Positions 36,533 through 45,866 of a stretch of 64,000 nt of DNA are shown here, one piece after another. Source of the stretch: an uncultured Bacteroidia bacterium (GTDB taxonomy: Bacteria; Bacteroidota; Bacteroidia; NS11-12g; UBA9320); NCBI GenBank assembly GCA_943789165.1, contig CALSTB010000005.1, positions 403,001-467,000 on the forward strand. The letters run 5' to 3'. The position numbers were made by a program, and so were the translations under genes. Every line of letters begins with the position of its first letter. Positions within the stretch are counted from its first letter, which is position 1. Below the pieces are notes generated by a model that saw only the letters and a program-made list of their open reading frames with translations, was not told where the DNA came from and ran no database searches.

Positions 36533-37151
36533 CAAAAAGAATCTTCTTCGTCTCGAAGAACTCATCTTTCAGTTTATCGCTTATATCATATGTCGTCACG
36601 TGGGCATCTTTATAAGCGCTTTTAAATGCCTTGATTTCTTCTCCTAAATCTCCACCTTTTAGTGCATAAAATCCAGAATTGGTAAATCGACTATGGTCAA
36701 TCTTGTCTTCGATCCAGTCATAAAAAGGAGCGAGGCGGGTTACTGCACGTGAAACCACGTAATCAAAACTTCCCTTAACTTCCTCTGCTCGAATATGCGC
36801 ACTGGTTACGTTTTTGAGTCCAAGGCTGTTAGACACCTCATTAACTACTTTTATCTTTTTACCAATACTATCAACCAAATGAAAATCAACCTCAGGAAAC
36901 AAGATAGCGAGCGGTATTCCGGGGAATCCACCGCCTGTTCCAACGTCAAGGACTTTACTTCCTGATCTTAATTCGGTGAATAATCCAATCGACAAAGAAT
37001 GTAGAAGGTGCCGTGTGTGAAACTGATCAATGTCCTTTCTCGAAATAACGTTGATTTGCGCATTCCATTCTCGATAATGTTCCTCAATGGCTTCAAATTG
37101 AGATACTTGAAGTTCAGTTAAGTTAGGGAAAAGGCTTTTTAGTAATTCCAA
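36525..37151 (-). CDS. rsmG: 16S rRNA (guanine-527-N7) methyltransferase
   Basis: RsmG/GidB uses S-adenosylmethionine to methylate G527 of 16S rRNA. The motif VLDVGTGGGFPGIPLAI and DSIGKKIKVVNE are characteristic, and FDYVVSRAV is present. The TTG start at 37151 (MELLKSLFPNLTE) gives the usual length of about 208 residues; the longer frame from 37235 would overlap the next gene by 97 bases. It follows a glycosyltransferase gene in the same direction with a 13-base overlap. Confidence 0.92.
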   Translation of the reverse strand: MELLKSLFPNLTELQVSQFEAIEEHYREWNAQINVISRKDIDQFHTRHLLHSLSIGLFTELRSGSKVLDVGTGGGFPGIPLAILFPEVDFHLVDSIGKKIKVVNEVSNSLGLKNVTSAHIRAEEVKGSFDYVVSRAVTRLAPFYDWIEDKIDHSRFTNSGFYALKGGDLGEEIKAFKSAYKDAHVTTYDISDKLKDEFFETKKILFVN

Positions 37152-38248
37152 CGCAATGGTTTTGAAAAGTATCCTCTCACCCCGATAAAGATGTGAATTA
37201 ATAATATACCTAAGTCGAGGAATGGAAACAGCCAATAGTATTTTAGGTAGTCGAAAACTTTCATATTACGGAACAACACGATGGCTTGCGTCAAAAACCT
37301 AAAACCTATAATAGCTAATACAGGGATAAGAAATTGTTCATCTAAAATAGCAAGCGTGCCTAATATGTAATAAAACAGCAAGCTAAAGGAATACAAAGCC
37401 AAGACGAAACGATGAGAAAACTTGTACATTTTCCCTGTACTGTAGTGCCTTTTCTTTTGGGTCATCCATTGTCCGAAGCTTGCCTTAGGTTCAGAAACTG
37501 TGAATGCATTCGGATCTAAGCACACATTCACATTGGCTTTTGTGGCTGTTTCATTAACGAACAAATCATCGTCGCCAGAAAGTAAATGTTGATGACTGGC
37601 AAATCCCTTCACGGAGAAAAACAAGGAACGCTTGTAGGATAAATTCCGTCCTACACCCATATACGGCATTTTGGCTAAAGCAAAATTGATGTACAGCATA
37701 AGGCTATGAAAGGTTTCCAGTTGAATGATCCAATTGGTAATTGAGGCCTTCCGTTTGTAATTGCCAACTCCAAGAACAATTGATTTGTCAGGTGTCATGT
37801 GTTTCGACATAATGTTCAACCACTGGTCTGAAGCTGGCGCACAATCAGCGTCTGTAAACACCATTAATTCATGCGCCGCAGCCTTTATCCCTATGGTTTG
37901 GGCAAACTTCTTTCCTCGGTGAAACCGTTCATCTATGTCGAGATGAAGTACCTTTAAACGCGCATGCTCTTTTGCTTTGGTGTCCAGAAAGTCAATTGTG
38001 CCGTCTGTACTTCCGTCATTCACAACGATGACTTCAAAATCTACATGTTTTTGATTTAATATTAAATCAAGGTGTTCTTCTAAAAAGGTATAGTTGTTTC
38101 GAGCGCAAATAATCACTGAGATTCCCACTTTAGATGGCGTATACGTCTTTGGTGCCGCCATGGTGCGACTAAAAATTCCCCAATAGAAGAACAGCTGGAG
38201 GGTTGCCACCGACGCAAACGCAATAAAAAGTATGAAGGATATATCCAT
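37139..38248 (-). CDS. Membrane family 2 glycosyltransferase
   Basis: The 369-residue protein begins with a membrane helix (SFILFIAFASVATLQLFF). A GT2 domain follows: VSVIICARNNYTFLEEH, VNDGSTDGTIDFL, VFTDADCAPAS with the DxD, and LSGDDDLFVNE. Near the C-terminus QMTQKKRHYSTG replaces QxxRW, and several hydrophobic helices end it. It probably elongates a membrane-associated glycan. Substrate unknown. Confidence 0.82.
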   Translation of the reverse strand: MDISFILFIAFASVATLQLFFYWGIFSRTMAAPKTYTPSKVGISVIICARNNYTFLEEHLDLILNQKHVDFEVIVVNDGSTDGTIDFLDTKAKEHARLKVLHLDIDERFHRGKKFAQTIGIKAAAHELMVFTDADCAPASDQWLNIMSKHMTPDKSIVLGVGNYKRKASITNWIIQLETFHSLMLYINFALAKMPYMGVGRNLSYKRSLFFSVKGFASHQHLLSGDDDLFVNETATKANVNVCLDPNAFTVSEPKASFGQWMTQKKRHYSTGKMYKFSHRFVLALYSFSLLFYYILGTLAILDEQFLIPVLAIIGFRFLTQAIVLFRNMKVFDYLKYYWLFPFLDLGILLIHIFIGVRGYFSKPLRWNY

Positions 38249-38355
38249 GACTAAATGCCTAGAACAAAAGTCCGTATAATTTCTTCGGCGTTGTTAACGT
38301 GTTTTGAACAGTTTTTGAGTTGCTTATTTATGCCATAAGCCAAAGTGGCCTCTAA

Positions 38356-38988
38356 TTAATATCCATACAACGAGTCCATATGCTGAACTCTTAGTCGGTT
38401 ATATCGTTCCCGCATTTCTTCATTGTTAGGGTTTTCGTATTGGTCTACAAACGAATCAAGTAGTTTGTCAGAGGCAACGTTGTCGTAGTAAAACCCTATT
38501 TGGGCACGAATTGAGGTGAAATGTAATGCAATTGCGATCCCACCAACAAGCAATAAACGGGCTGATGCGCTTTTAAGCGTTTGTTTACTTACGACGTTTT
38601 TTTGAGCACTTATTCCAAACGCGCCAATCAGCAATAAGCAGACCCATCCAATTTGAGTAACGTCCCCAAATCCAGGCCACAGCATAATTCTGAATAATAT
38701 GACAAGCACAGTTGTACTGATAATAAATCCAGCAAATAGGGACAATCCGAAACCTACTCTCGATACGGTTTTTTGTGAGATTAACTTGAAAAAAAAGATT
38801 AGGTAAAGAAATGAGAGAAAAATTGAGGAAAACAGTACCAACTCAACTCCCCATTTCCAATGCATTGTCTTAAACAGGAAACCAATCAAAATGAGAGAGG
38901 CTGAAACTATTTCAAAAGTCCTCAACCATTTTCGATAATTTGGTTTAGCCTTGTTTATTTCTGGTCCATCTAATATGTCTTCGGTCAT
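38356..38988 (-). CDS. Multi-helix membrane protein of unknown function
   Basis: The 210-residue protein has about five membrane helices. The N-terminal RTFEIVSASLILIGFLFKTMHW resembles the first helices of GldL-like proteins (a hydrophobic helix ending KxxHW), but the rest does not support that assignment. The C-terminal 45 residues are soluble and acidic (QYENPNNEEMRERYNR). It sits 367 bases upstream of the glycosyltransferase gene, in the same direction. Confidence 0.6.
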   Translation of the reverse strand: MTEDILDGPEINKAKPNYRKWLRTFEIVSASLILIGFLFKTMHWKWGVELVLFSSIFLSFLYLIFFFKLISQKTVSRVGFGLSLFAGFIISTTVLVILFRIMLWPGFGDVTQIGWVCLLLIGAFGISAQKNVVSKQTLKSASARLLLVGGIAIALHFTSIRAQIGFYYDNVASDKLLDSFVDQYENPNNEEMRERYNRLRVQHMDSLYGY

Positions 38989-39012
38989 GTTGCGTTAATT
39001 AGGATTGGGGTT

Positions 39013-39609
39013 TTATGCTTTTACAAGCGATTCTATGAAATCCAAGACATCATCTTTTCCATTGGCATCTTTACTGCTGGTGATAAAACGATGTGGTAAT
39101 TCTTCCCAACCTTGTTGATACATGGCTGCCTCAAAAAGCCCTACATTTTCAGCCAATTGCGTCTTTTTAATTTTGTCCGTTTTGGTGAAAATAATTTGAA
39201 ATGGAACCTGTTTAATGCCGCACCATTCAACAAACTCTAAGTCTATTTTTTGGGGTTTTAATCTAGAGTCGACCAAGATAAATGCCGTGAATAGGTTTTT
39301 TCTATTCTCAAGGTAGTCCAAAATCATGGCACTAAAACGCGCTTTTTTGCGGTCATGGACCTTGGCAAACCCATATCCAGGAAGGTCAATTAAATTCCAA
39401 ACATTATTGATGTTGAAATGGTTTATTAGTTGAGTTTTACCAGGCTTACTGCTGGTTTTGGCCAGATTTTTTTGATTGGTAAGCATGTTGATTAAACTCG
39501 ATTTTCCGACATTGGATCGACCAATAAAGGCAAATTCAGGCACTTCGGTTGTTTCCATCTTTTCGATGGTTGCGTAAGATTTGATAAACTTTGCTGATTT
39601 GATTGTCAT
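39013..39609 (-). CDS. engB: Ribosome biogenesis GTPase EngB/YihA
   Basis: The start at 39609 gives MTIKSAKFIKSYATIEK, the standard opening, and 198 residues; the longer upstream frame adds unusual sequence. GTPase motifs are complete: G1 GRSNVGKSSLI, G3 DLPGYGFA, G4 TKTDKIKK and G5 TSSKDANG. It is required for large-subunit assembly in most bacteria. It is divergent from ubiE. Confidence 0.93.
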   Translation of the reverse strand: MTIKSAKFIKSYATIEKMETTEVPEFAFIGRSNVGKSSLINMLTNQKNLAKTSSKPGKTQLINHFNINNVWNLIDLPGYGFAKVHDRKKARFSAMILDYLENRKNLFTAFILVDSRLKPQKIDLEFVEWCGIKQVPFQIIFTKTDKIKKTQLAENVGLFEAAMYQQGWEELPHRFITSSKDANGKDDVLDFIESLVKA

Positions 39610-39621
39610 GACGGATATTTG

Positions 39622-39629
39622 CAAACTTA
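39622..39629 (-). promoter_or_regulatory. -7 element TAAGTTTG of engB
   Basis: Perfect TAnnTTTG on the minus strand, 12 bases from the engB start. It supports the 39609 start because the longer frame would lie upstream of the promoter. Confidence 0.5.
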
Positions 39630-39653
39630 ATTTTTTCATAAAGACTTTAGCTA

Positions 39654-40385
39654 TTGCAGTCCACAAAAACAGAGGTTAAACCTTACAGTAAAGACGGTTC
39701 GAAACGCGAACAGGTCGAAAAGATGTTTGACAGTATTTCGCACAAGTATGATTTTTTGAATCATTTCTTGTCGTTAGGCGTCGATCACATTTGGCGACGC
39801 AAGGCTGTTGCACGATTAAAAGACATACAGCCTAAGAGAATTTTGGATGTTGCTTCGGGTACTGCCGATCTGGCTATCGCAGCTTTAAAGCTAAATCCAG
39901 ATGAAGTGATTGGCATCGATTTGTCTGAAAACATGCTTCAAGTGGGCAGAACGAAATTGGACAAAAAGGGAATCAAGAATATTACCTTAATGCAAGGGGA
40001 TAGTGAGAACTTGCCCTTCAAGGATAATGAATTTGACGCCATCACGGTTGGGTTTGGTGTCCGTAATTATGAAAACCTTGAAAAAGGATTGTTGGAAATG
40101 AAAAGAGTACTGCGTCCTGGGGGGAAATTGGTAGTTTTAGAGTTTTCTAAACCTTCCGCCTTTCCCATCAAACAAATGTTTACGTTCTATTCTAAATACA
40201 TCCTTCCGTTGTGGGGTAAAATATTTTCTGGAAGTCAGGAAGCGTATGTGTACCTTCCCGAATCGGTAAAGCATTTTCCTGAAGGACAAAACTTTATTGA
40301 TATTTTAGAGCAATGCGCGTACAATAAAACGAGTTTTAGTCGTTTGACTTTTGGGATAACCACGGTTTATGAAGGCACAAAATAA
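39654..40385 (+). CDS. ubiE: Demethylmenaquinone/ubiquinone methyltransferase
   Basis: The 243-residue protein (TTG start) has the UbiE/MenG signature FDSISHKYDFLNHFLS, the SAM loop ILDVASGTADLAIAA, and GVRNYENLEKGL. In Bacteroidota it makes the last step of menaquinone synthesis. It is followed at once by porT, an arrangement also known in Flavobacterium. Confidence 0.93.
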   Translation: MQSTKTEVKPYSKDGSKREQVEKMFDSISHKYDFLNHFLSLGVDHIWRRKAVARLKDIQPKRILDVASGTADLAIAALKLNPDEVIGIDLSENMLQVGRTKLDKKGIKNITLMQGDSENLPFKDNEFDAITVGFGVRNYENLEKGLLEMKRVLRPGGKLVVLEFSKPSAFPIKQMFTFYSKYILPLWGKIFSGSQEAYVYLPESVKHFPEGQNFIDILEQCAYNKTSFSRLTFGITTVYEGTK

Positions 40386-40386
40386 G

Positions 40387-41076
40387 ATGGCGGTGATAAA
40401 GAGTTTCATTCTTGGCTTACTGATTACAGTAGGTTCGACGCTTCACGCCCAAGAAATCAATCCAACTTACGATTTACATCGAGTTCATTTTGGCTTTTCG
40501 ATTATCGGAAATTACGGTAAGTTGAAATACAACACCGCCAGCAATTTCTTGGATAACGATACCATTCAGACTATCAATACCAGTAGTTTTCCAGGTTTTG
40601 GTGTAGGTGGTATTATGAATCTAAAAGTTGCTGATTATTGGGATTTCAGAACCATGGTGAATATCCAGTTTGTCGAAAGACATTTGTTGTACAACTTTAG
40701 AGGTGGTGCTGTAGAAACAGCAAAAATCAATTCCACGTATATGGAAATACCATTTCAGTTGAAGTATAAATCTAAACGAAACCACAACAAAAGGTTTTAT
40801 TGGGTGGGTGGTGCAACGTACAGATATGATTTTGCTTCTGATATCGATACCGAAAGAAGTAACACAAAGCCCATTGTAGCATTGTATCCGGCGACGTTTA
40901 GTTACGACTTTGGCGCTGGTCTAGACCTATATTACGAGTTCTTTAAATTTTCACCAGAAATCAGAATTAGCAATGGATTAGGGAATTCATTGGTGCCTGA
41001 TTCATTTATATATTCTTCTTCGTTGTCAAGAATGTCGCCAAAACTTATTCAGTTTTTTCTGCATTTCGAAGGATAA
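40387..41076 (+). CDS. porT: PorT-family outer membrane protein of type IX secretion
   Basis: The start at 40387 lies one base after the ubiE stop and opens a signal peptide (MAVIKSFILGLLITVGST, ending LHAQ). The roughly 229-residue protein has about eight amphipathic strands (FGFSIIGNYGKLKY, FRTMVNIQFVERHLLY, FYWVGGATYRYDF) and ends with an aromatic residue in LHFEG. Length, pattern and place after ubiE match PorT, needed for type IX secretion of the sorting-domain proteins in this window. Confidence 0.8.
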   Translation: MAVIKSFILGLLITVGSTLHAQEINPTYDLHRVHFGFSIIGNYGKLKYNTASNFLDNDTIQTINTSSFPGFGVGGIMNLKVADYWDFRTMVNIQFVERHLLYNFRGGAVETAKINSTYMEIPFQLKYKSKRNHNKRFYWVGGATYRYDFASDIDTERSNTKPIVALYPATFSYDFGAGLDLYYEFFKFSPEIRISNGLGNSLVPDSFIYSSSLSRMSPKLIQFFLHFEG

Positions 41077-41082
41077 CCATTC

Positions 41083-42201
41083 ATGGAATTTTCTTTAGTT
41101 CAAAAAGATTCGGCATCTAATGCCAGAGCCGGCGTGTTAAACGCTCCTCATGGCCCAATCGAAACACCTATTTTTATGCCTGTCGGTACTCAAGGCTCTG
41201 TCAAAACAGTCAGTCAAGAGTTACTCAAGGAACAAATCAATGCACCCATAATTTTGGGCAATACCTATCATCTATTCTTGCGCCCTGGTACAGACCTACT
41301 TGAGAAAGCAGGCGGTCTTCACGGTTTTATGAATTGGGATAGAAATATCTTGACAGATAGTGGTGGATACCAAGTATATTCCATTTCTGATCAACGGAAA
41401 ATCAAGGAAGAGGGAGTTATTTTTAAAAGCCATATAGATGGCTCTAAGCATTTGTTTACACCTGAAAATGTCATTGATACGCAAAGGTCTATTGGGGCCG
41501 ATATTATCATGGCCTTCGACGAGTGTACGCCGTATCCGTGTGAGTTTGAATACGCTGCGAATTCAATGCGAATGACGCACAGATGGTTAGACAGGTGTTT
41601 TGATCAGATGGATAAAACAGAGCCGAAATATGGTCATGAGCAAAGTTTGTTTCCAATCGTACAGGGAAGTGTATACCCAGAGTTAAGAAAGCAAAGCGCT
41701 GAATACATTGCCAGTAAAACGGCTGATGGTTACGCAATTGGTGGGTTAAGTGTTGGAGAACCTCATGAAGACATGTACGCCATGACTGATTTGGTCTGCG
41801 GCATTTTGCCAAAGGAAAAACCAAGATATCTAATGGGAGTAGGAACTCCTGCCAATATTTTAGAATGTATCAGTCTTGGTATTGATATGTTTGATTGTGT
41901 CATGCCAACACGTAATGCCAGAAACGGTCAGTTGTTTACGAAGAATGGCATTATTAATATTAAAAATAAACGTTGGGAGGATGATTTAAGTCCAATCGAT
42001 GAAGAGTTAACACCAAACTATTCGAAGGCATACCTTCGGCATTTAACGATAAGTAAAGAGTATTTGGCTGGACAAATAGCCAGTACCCATAATTTGTCGT
42101 TTTATTTGTGGTTGGTTCGCGAAGCGAGAAAACACATTCTTGAAGGAGATTTTGCTTCGTGGAAAAACGAAATGATTAAGAAAATTACAACAAGACTTTA
42201 A
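41083..42201 (+). CDS. tgt: Queuine tRNA-ribosyltransferase
   Basis: The 372-residue protein has the Tgt landmarks: ILGNTYHLFLRPG, the catalytic-site DSGGYQVYSIS, MAFDECTPYP, GGLSVGEP and FDCVMPTRNARNGQLF. It exchanges guanine for a queuine precursor at the wobble position. The expected C-terminal zinc motif CxCxxC is absent: DDLSPIDEELTPNYSKAYLRH occupies its place. It is six bases after porT. Confidence 0.92.
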   Translation: MEFSLVQKDSASNARAGVLNAPHGPIETPIFMPVGTQGSVKTVSQELLKEQINAPIILGNTYHLFLRPGTDLLEKAGGLHGFMNWDRNILTDSGGYQVYSISDQRKIKEEGVIFKSHIDGSKHLFTPENVIDTQRSIGADIIMAFDECTPYPCEFEYAANSMRMTHRWLDRCFDQMDKTEPKYGHEQSLFPIVQGSVYPELRKQSAEYIASKTADGYAIGGLSVGEPHEDMYAMTDLVCGILPKEKPRYLMGVGTPANILECISLGIDMFDCVMPTRNARNGQLFTKNGIINIKNKRWEDDLSPIDEELTPNYSKAYLRHLTISKEYLAGQIASTHNLSFYLWLVREARKHILEGDFASWKNEMIKKITTRL

Positions 42202-42202
42202 T

Positions 42203-42565
42203 ATGGATCCACGCGTCATATATAACAAAACCAATACCTTAGCCAAAGCCTGCATCAAAGTGGCAATGGTTCTGCCGCACGAACATCAGATGGCTGCGTT
42301 TGCCAAAGTGGAATTGGTTCGACACGCAGCAGACTTGGGTGTACGTACGAGAGGTTTAATGGTCGGACAATTAGGTGAAGTGTTTGTGGACCGCTTAAGT
42401 AAGGCGGTAGATAGCTGTAACGGATGCGGATTTTGGTTGCAATTGATACACGACGACGGAATTTTAAACAAACCAGATATCCTGGTGCCTTTGGTTAAGG
42501 AATGTGATGAATTGTCAGCAATGTTCTTGGTAGCACTTAAAACGGCTAAGAACAAAATGGATTAA
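42203..42565 (+). CDS. Four-helix-bundle protein (23S rRNA intervening-sequence-like)
   Basis: The 120-residue protein starts one base after the tgt stop. It is all-helical (YNKTNTLAKACIKVAMVLP, FAKVELVRHAADLGVRTR, LVPLVKECDELSAMFLVAL) and resembles the four-helix-bundle family whose members are often encoded in 23S rRNA intervening sequences. Here it lies between two unrelated core genes. Role unknown. Confidence 0.55.
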   Translation: MDPRVIYNKTNTLAKACIKVAMVLPHEHQMAAFAKVELVRHAADLGVRTRGLMVGQLGEVFVDRLSKAVDSCNGCGFWLQLIHDDGILNKPDILVPLVKECDELSAMFLVALKTAKNKMD

Positions 42566-42570
42566 CTCCG

Positions 42571-43653
42571 ATGATTAAAAAAATCGATTGGTACATCATT
42601 AAGAAGTTCTTGTTAAGCTTTGTGCTTACACTTGGCTTGTTTACAGTGATTATCATCGTTTTTGATGTAGCTGAAAAAATCGATGATTTCGTAGAGAAAC
42701 AAACACCTTTCAGTGAAATCGTCTTTGACTACTACCTCAATTTTATACCCTTTTTACTCAATCTTTTCAGTCCGATTTTCGTATTTATAACGGTAATATT
42801 CTTTACCTCTAAAATGGCTGATAAATCGGAAGTAGTGGCCATATTGTCTGGAGGCGTTTCCTATTTAAGGTTCTTACGACCGTATATGTTGGCTGCGTTT
42901 ATCATAGGCGCCTTTTCTTTTGCTTTGAACGCGTGGATTATTCCAAGTTCTGATAAAAAAAGAGTGGAGTTTGAGAATCGGTATACCCGAGATTTAAGCC
43001 ATAATTACAAACAAAACATCAAACAACAGATTCGTCCTGGAATGATTATGTCGCTCCAGAACTATAATTACTTGGACAGCTTCGGTTATAAAATACAATT
43101 AGAACATGTGGAGGACGGTCGCTTGAAATCTAGGTTGTTTGGCGACAAGATTAAATGGAACCACGAACAGAATACGTGGCGTATTTCAAATTACCGAATT
43201 CGTGAATTTCTCCCTGACGGAAAAGAAAACATCATAACTGGTGCATTTTTGGATACCATGGTACCGTTTGATCCAGAGGACTTTTTCCGACGACAAGAAG
43301 ACGTTCAATCTTTTAATATGAAGGAATTGGACAAATACATTGAACTGGAAAAAATGCGAGGCACGTCAGACGCGTTTTTTTATAAAACTGAGAAGCAACG
43401 TCGTTACGCTAGTCCGTTCAGTATGCTCATCTTGACGTTTATTGGTGTATGTGTATCGTCGGCAAAGGTGCGACGAGGGGTTGGGAAGAATTTAGCAAAA
43501 GGCATATTAATCAGCTTCTTTTACCTTTTTGTCATCCAATTTTTTAGTTCTATTGGATCTAAAGGAGCTATGCATCCTGTCATTGCTATCTGGACACCCA
43601 ATATAGCCTTTACCTTCGTTGCGGCGTGGCTGTATAAAATGGCGCAGAAATAA
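42571..43653 (+). CDS. LptF/LptG-family LPS export permease
   Basis: The 360-residue protein has the YjgP/YjgQ layout: two N-terminal membrane helices starting from IDWYIIKKFLLSFVLTLGL, the pair PFLLNLFSPIFVFITVIFF, a periplasmic domain of about 150 residues (residues 125-270), and three C-terminal helices. With LptB it moves lipopolysaccharide to the outer membrane. A single-protein permease next to tgt is common in Bacteroidota. Whether it is LptF or LptG cannot be decided. Confidence 0.82.
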   Translation: MIKKIDWYIIKKFLLSFVLTLGLFTVIIIVFDVAEKIDDFVEKQTPFSEIVFDYYLNFIPFLLNLFSPIFVFITVIFFTSKMADKSEVVAILSGGVSYLRFLRPYMLAAFIIGAFSFALNAWIIPSSDKKRVEFENRYTRDLSHNYKQNIKQQIRPGMIMSLQNYNYLDSFGYKIQLEHVEDGRLKSRLFGDKIKWNHEQNTWRISNYRIREFLPDGKENIITGAFLDTMVPFDPEDFFRRQEDVQSFNMKELDKYIELEKMRGTSDAFFYKTEKQRRYASPFSMLILTFIGVCVSSAKVRRGVGKNLAKGILISFFYLFVIQFFSSIGSKGAMHPVIAIWTPNIAFTFVAAWLYKMAQK

Positions 43654-43655
43654 TC

Positions 43656-45689
43656 TTACCTCTGAATTCGAATCTTGGAACGGTTGTGCACGCCGTTGCC
43701 CGAATACTCAACGATATAGGTGCCGTTTATTAAGTATGACGGTAGCGTATGAATTTTCGACCGTACTGCCTTCTCATGAACAACACTACCATTCAGGTTA
43801 AGTACTTTTACATGGGTAATGGCTGTCGGAAAGAAAAGCGTTCCTAAGCCGTCAGACCCAATGCTTACCTTGCCTCCATTTAGTTGAATCTGCACTTCAT
43901 TCGAAGCCACTTCTTCACCAAAAAAGTCATGGTACACCACTTGGTAAGAAGCAAAAGTTGACTTTGTGTTGTAGTGGTAATCTTTAAAAGAAAACTCCGC
44001 AAGTTGGTCCTTGTTGTCGCATTTGATGGATGCAATACGCACTGGTTCCTTAGAATCTTCCTTGCGATGAATGGAGTATGTCTCACACTCATCCAGTAAG
44101 TTGGTTTGCCAAGTGATCAATATACCAAGGTCTATATTTCTAACATCCATTTGATAAAACTTTGGACCAAGATCCACATCAAAGGAATAGTCTACCGTCT
44201 TTTTAGATTCTTGAGCTCGAGTTAACGCTGGTATCGTACTGGTTTTTGTCCTATTGGGATAACCAATAGCCGGGAAGTTTGTATTGGCTAAAAAATTTGG
44301 AGCAGAATTGAAATACAAGGAATTTACAAGGTTGTCGACTGCAGCGGGTATCATTTTGCCGTTTTGGTTGTTTGCGTATTAGTAATGTCCGCGACCGCAC
44401 AAGGAATACAAACCTTTAGGGAAGGGTATCAACCCATTGGTCGATGTTCCTGTACCAGTAATTTCGTTTCCAATAAAGGCTTGAAAATCGGTAGCAGGAC
44501 TACAATTCATAAAGATGCCTGCATTTTCAATTCGATTTCGTAAAAACACATTGCCGGGTCCGTTGATGCCGTGTGAGTTGTCAATGACTAAGTTCTGTAT
44601 AATGTTTCCTTCTATCAAATTAAGGAAGGGGTAATTGCCGTGCATCACTATATCTCCGCTGAAATCCGACGGACTAAACACGCCAGTCCAGTATGCATCA
44701 TGAGAATAATTATACCCAACGATGTTGCCATTTGGACCAGCTTGGAAGAGAATAGAATGACGAAGTCTTTTAAAGATGTTGTTTTCAACCATACATTGAC
44801 TTGAGGTAAAAGCCAATACAACACCATAGGCTTTACCGCCTCCGCCGTGATTAAAGGCATTTGTGAAGTAAGAACCTTCGACACGGTTTTTATATGCATA
44901 TACGTTATTTACATGAGCGTAATTGCATGAATCTGAGTGAACACCGCTCACCAAAGCGTTTTGTGTATATTCAAAATGTATGTTTGAGGTTTGCGACGCG
45001 GTAACGTCCAACCGTATAATCTTCAAGTTCACTAGGCCAACATTGATTTGTGGGTTTACTTTGATGATTTGTGGATTGTCTTCTTTAAGTAAATCCAACC
45101 GCAAAGGGTCCGCGAGTTCAATAACGCCATCTTGGACATTGGTTACTGTGGTCATCTGACCAATGGAACCGTCTGCCCATGAAGAAGTCGTTTTAGTCGC
45201 ATCGGTGATGCGAATGCGTACCATGTCGCCTTTGTTTAGATATTCATTTTTTGAAATAATTTTTTGATCTTCCTTTACCGCGTCTTCTAAAATATTGGAC
45301 CATTGAGCAAAGGTGTTTCCCGTTGATGAAATGAGGTGGCCTTTGTCGCCAATGTTAAACTTTAAGTTAGTTTGTTCACTGCCGTCGCCTGCTAAATATT
45401 GGTTAGAAGTTAGAATGATGGGTTCGTTTAACAGATAAGTGCCTTTCGGAAAATAGATGATGGCTCCCGTTTGTCGAGAATTGTTTAATGCCAACTGAAC
45501 GTACTTATCCGAAGATGTCTTGCCTGTGGCGTCAGCGCCTAGTCGCTTGACATTGATAACATTTTTTTGGTTGATTTCTTTGTGTGTTGCCAAGCTCTGC
45601 CAGTCGGTAGAGGTGGCTTTGGGAATGCTTTGCCCAAAAGTGAGGACATAGCATAACAGCATAGTAATAGTAGTAGCAGTAATTTTCAT
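43656..45689 (-). pseudogene. Secreted beta-helix protein with in-frame stop codon
   Basis: The frame starts at 45689 (signal peptide ending LTFGQ) and continues to 43656, but a TAA at 44379-44381 interrupts it. Both halves lie in the same frame and read through as GRGHY-stop-YANNQNGKMIPAAV, which looks like one TAT-to-TAA change. The first 437 codons form a right-handed beta-helix of pectate-lyase type (NVKRLGADATGKTSSDKYVQL, AIIYFPKGTYLL, NIVGYNYSHDAY). The last 242 codons hold a sorting-like domain (TLPSYLINGTYIVEYSG). A nonsense mutation or a base error could explain it. It is likely a secreted polysaccharide lyase or hydrolase relative; the substrate is unknown. Confidence 0.75.
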
Positions 45690-45694
45690 CGATA

Positions 45695-45702
45695 CAAAAA
45701 TA
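45695..45702 (-). promoter_or_regulatory. -7 element TATTTTTG of the beta-helix gene
   Basis: Perfect TAnnTTTG on the minus strand with five bases (TATCG) before the ATG at 45689, the same spacing as the PNGase and hddA genes. It supports 45689 rather than a start at 45725. Confidence 0.5.
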
Positions 45703-45841
45703 CCCCAGCCAGGGATATTAACCACAAAAGAAATGTCATATTTCCACTAATAGGAAAAATAATTCCACATATGGGATAAATGCTATTCAAAGGGCGTGGA
45801 AAAAAGATAGAAATTAACAGGTTATGGGGGCGTTAAAATCT

Positions 45842-45849
45842 TATTTTTG
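45842..45849 (+). promoter_or_regulatory. -7 element TATTTTTG of sucC
   Basis: Perfect TAnnTTTG, 17 bases before the ATG at 45867, leaving a normal short leader. Confidence 0.5.
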
Positions 45850-45866
45850 CCGACAAATTATAGAGC

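Noticed and set aside
38356..38988. GldL, the gliding and type IX motor protein
   Set aside because: Only the first helix resembles GldL; the protein has too many helices and lacks the long periplasmic domain, and gldK, gldM and gldN are absent.
44379..44381. Selenocysteine or pyrrolysine-type recoding at the in-frame stop
   Set aside because: The stop is TAA, which is not used for either.
45741..45777. Two imperfect inverted repeats (TTTCC..GGAAA and ATTCC..GGGAT) upstream of sucC
   Set aside because: Arms are only five bases and the centres do not match; no more than A/T-rich promoter DNA needs.
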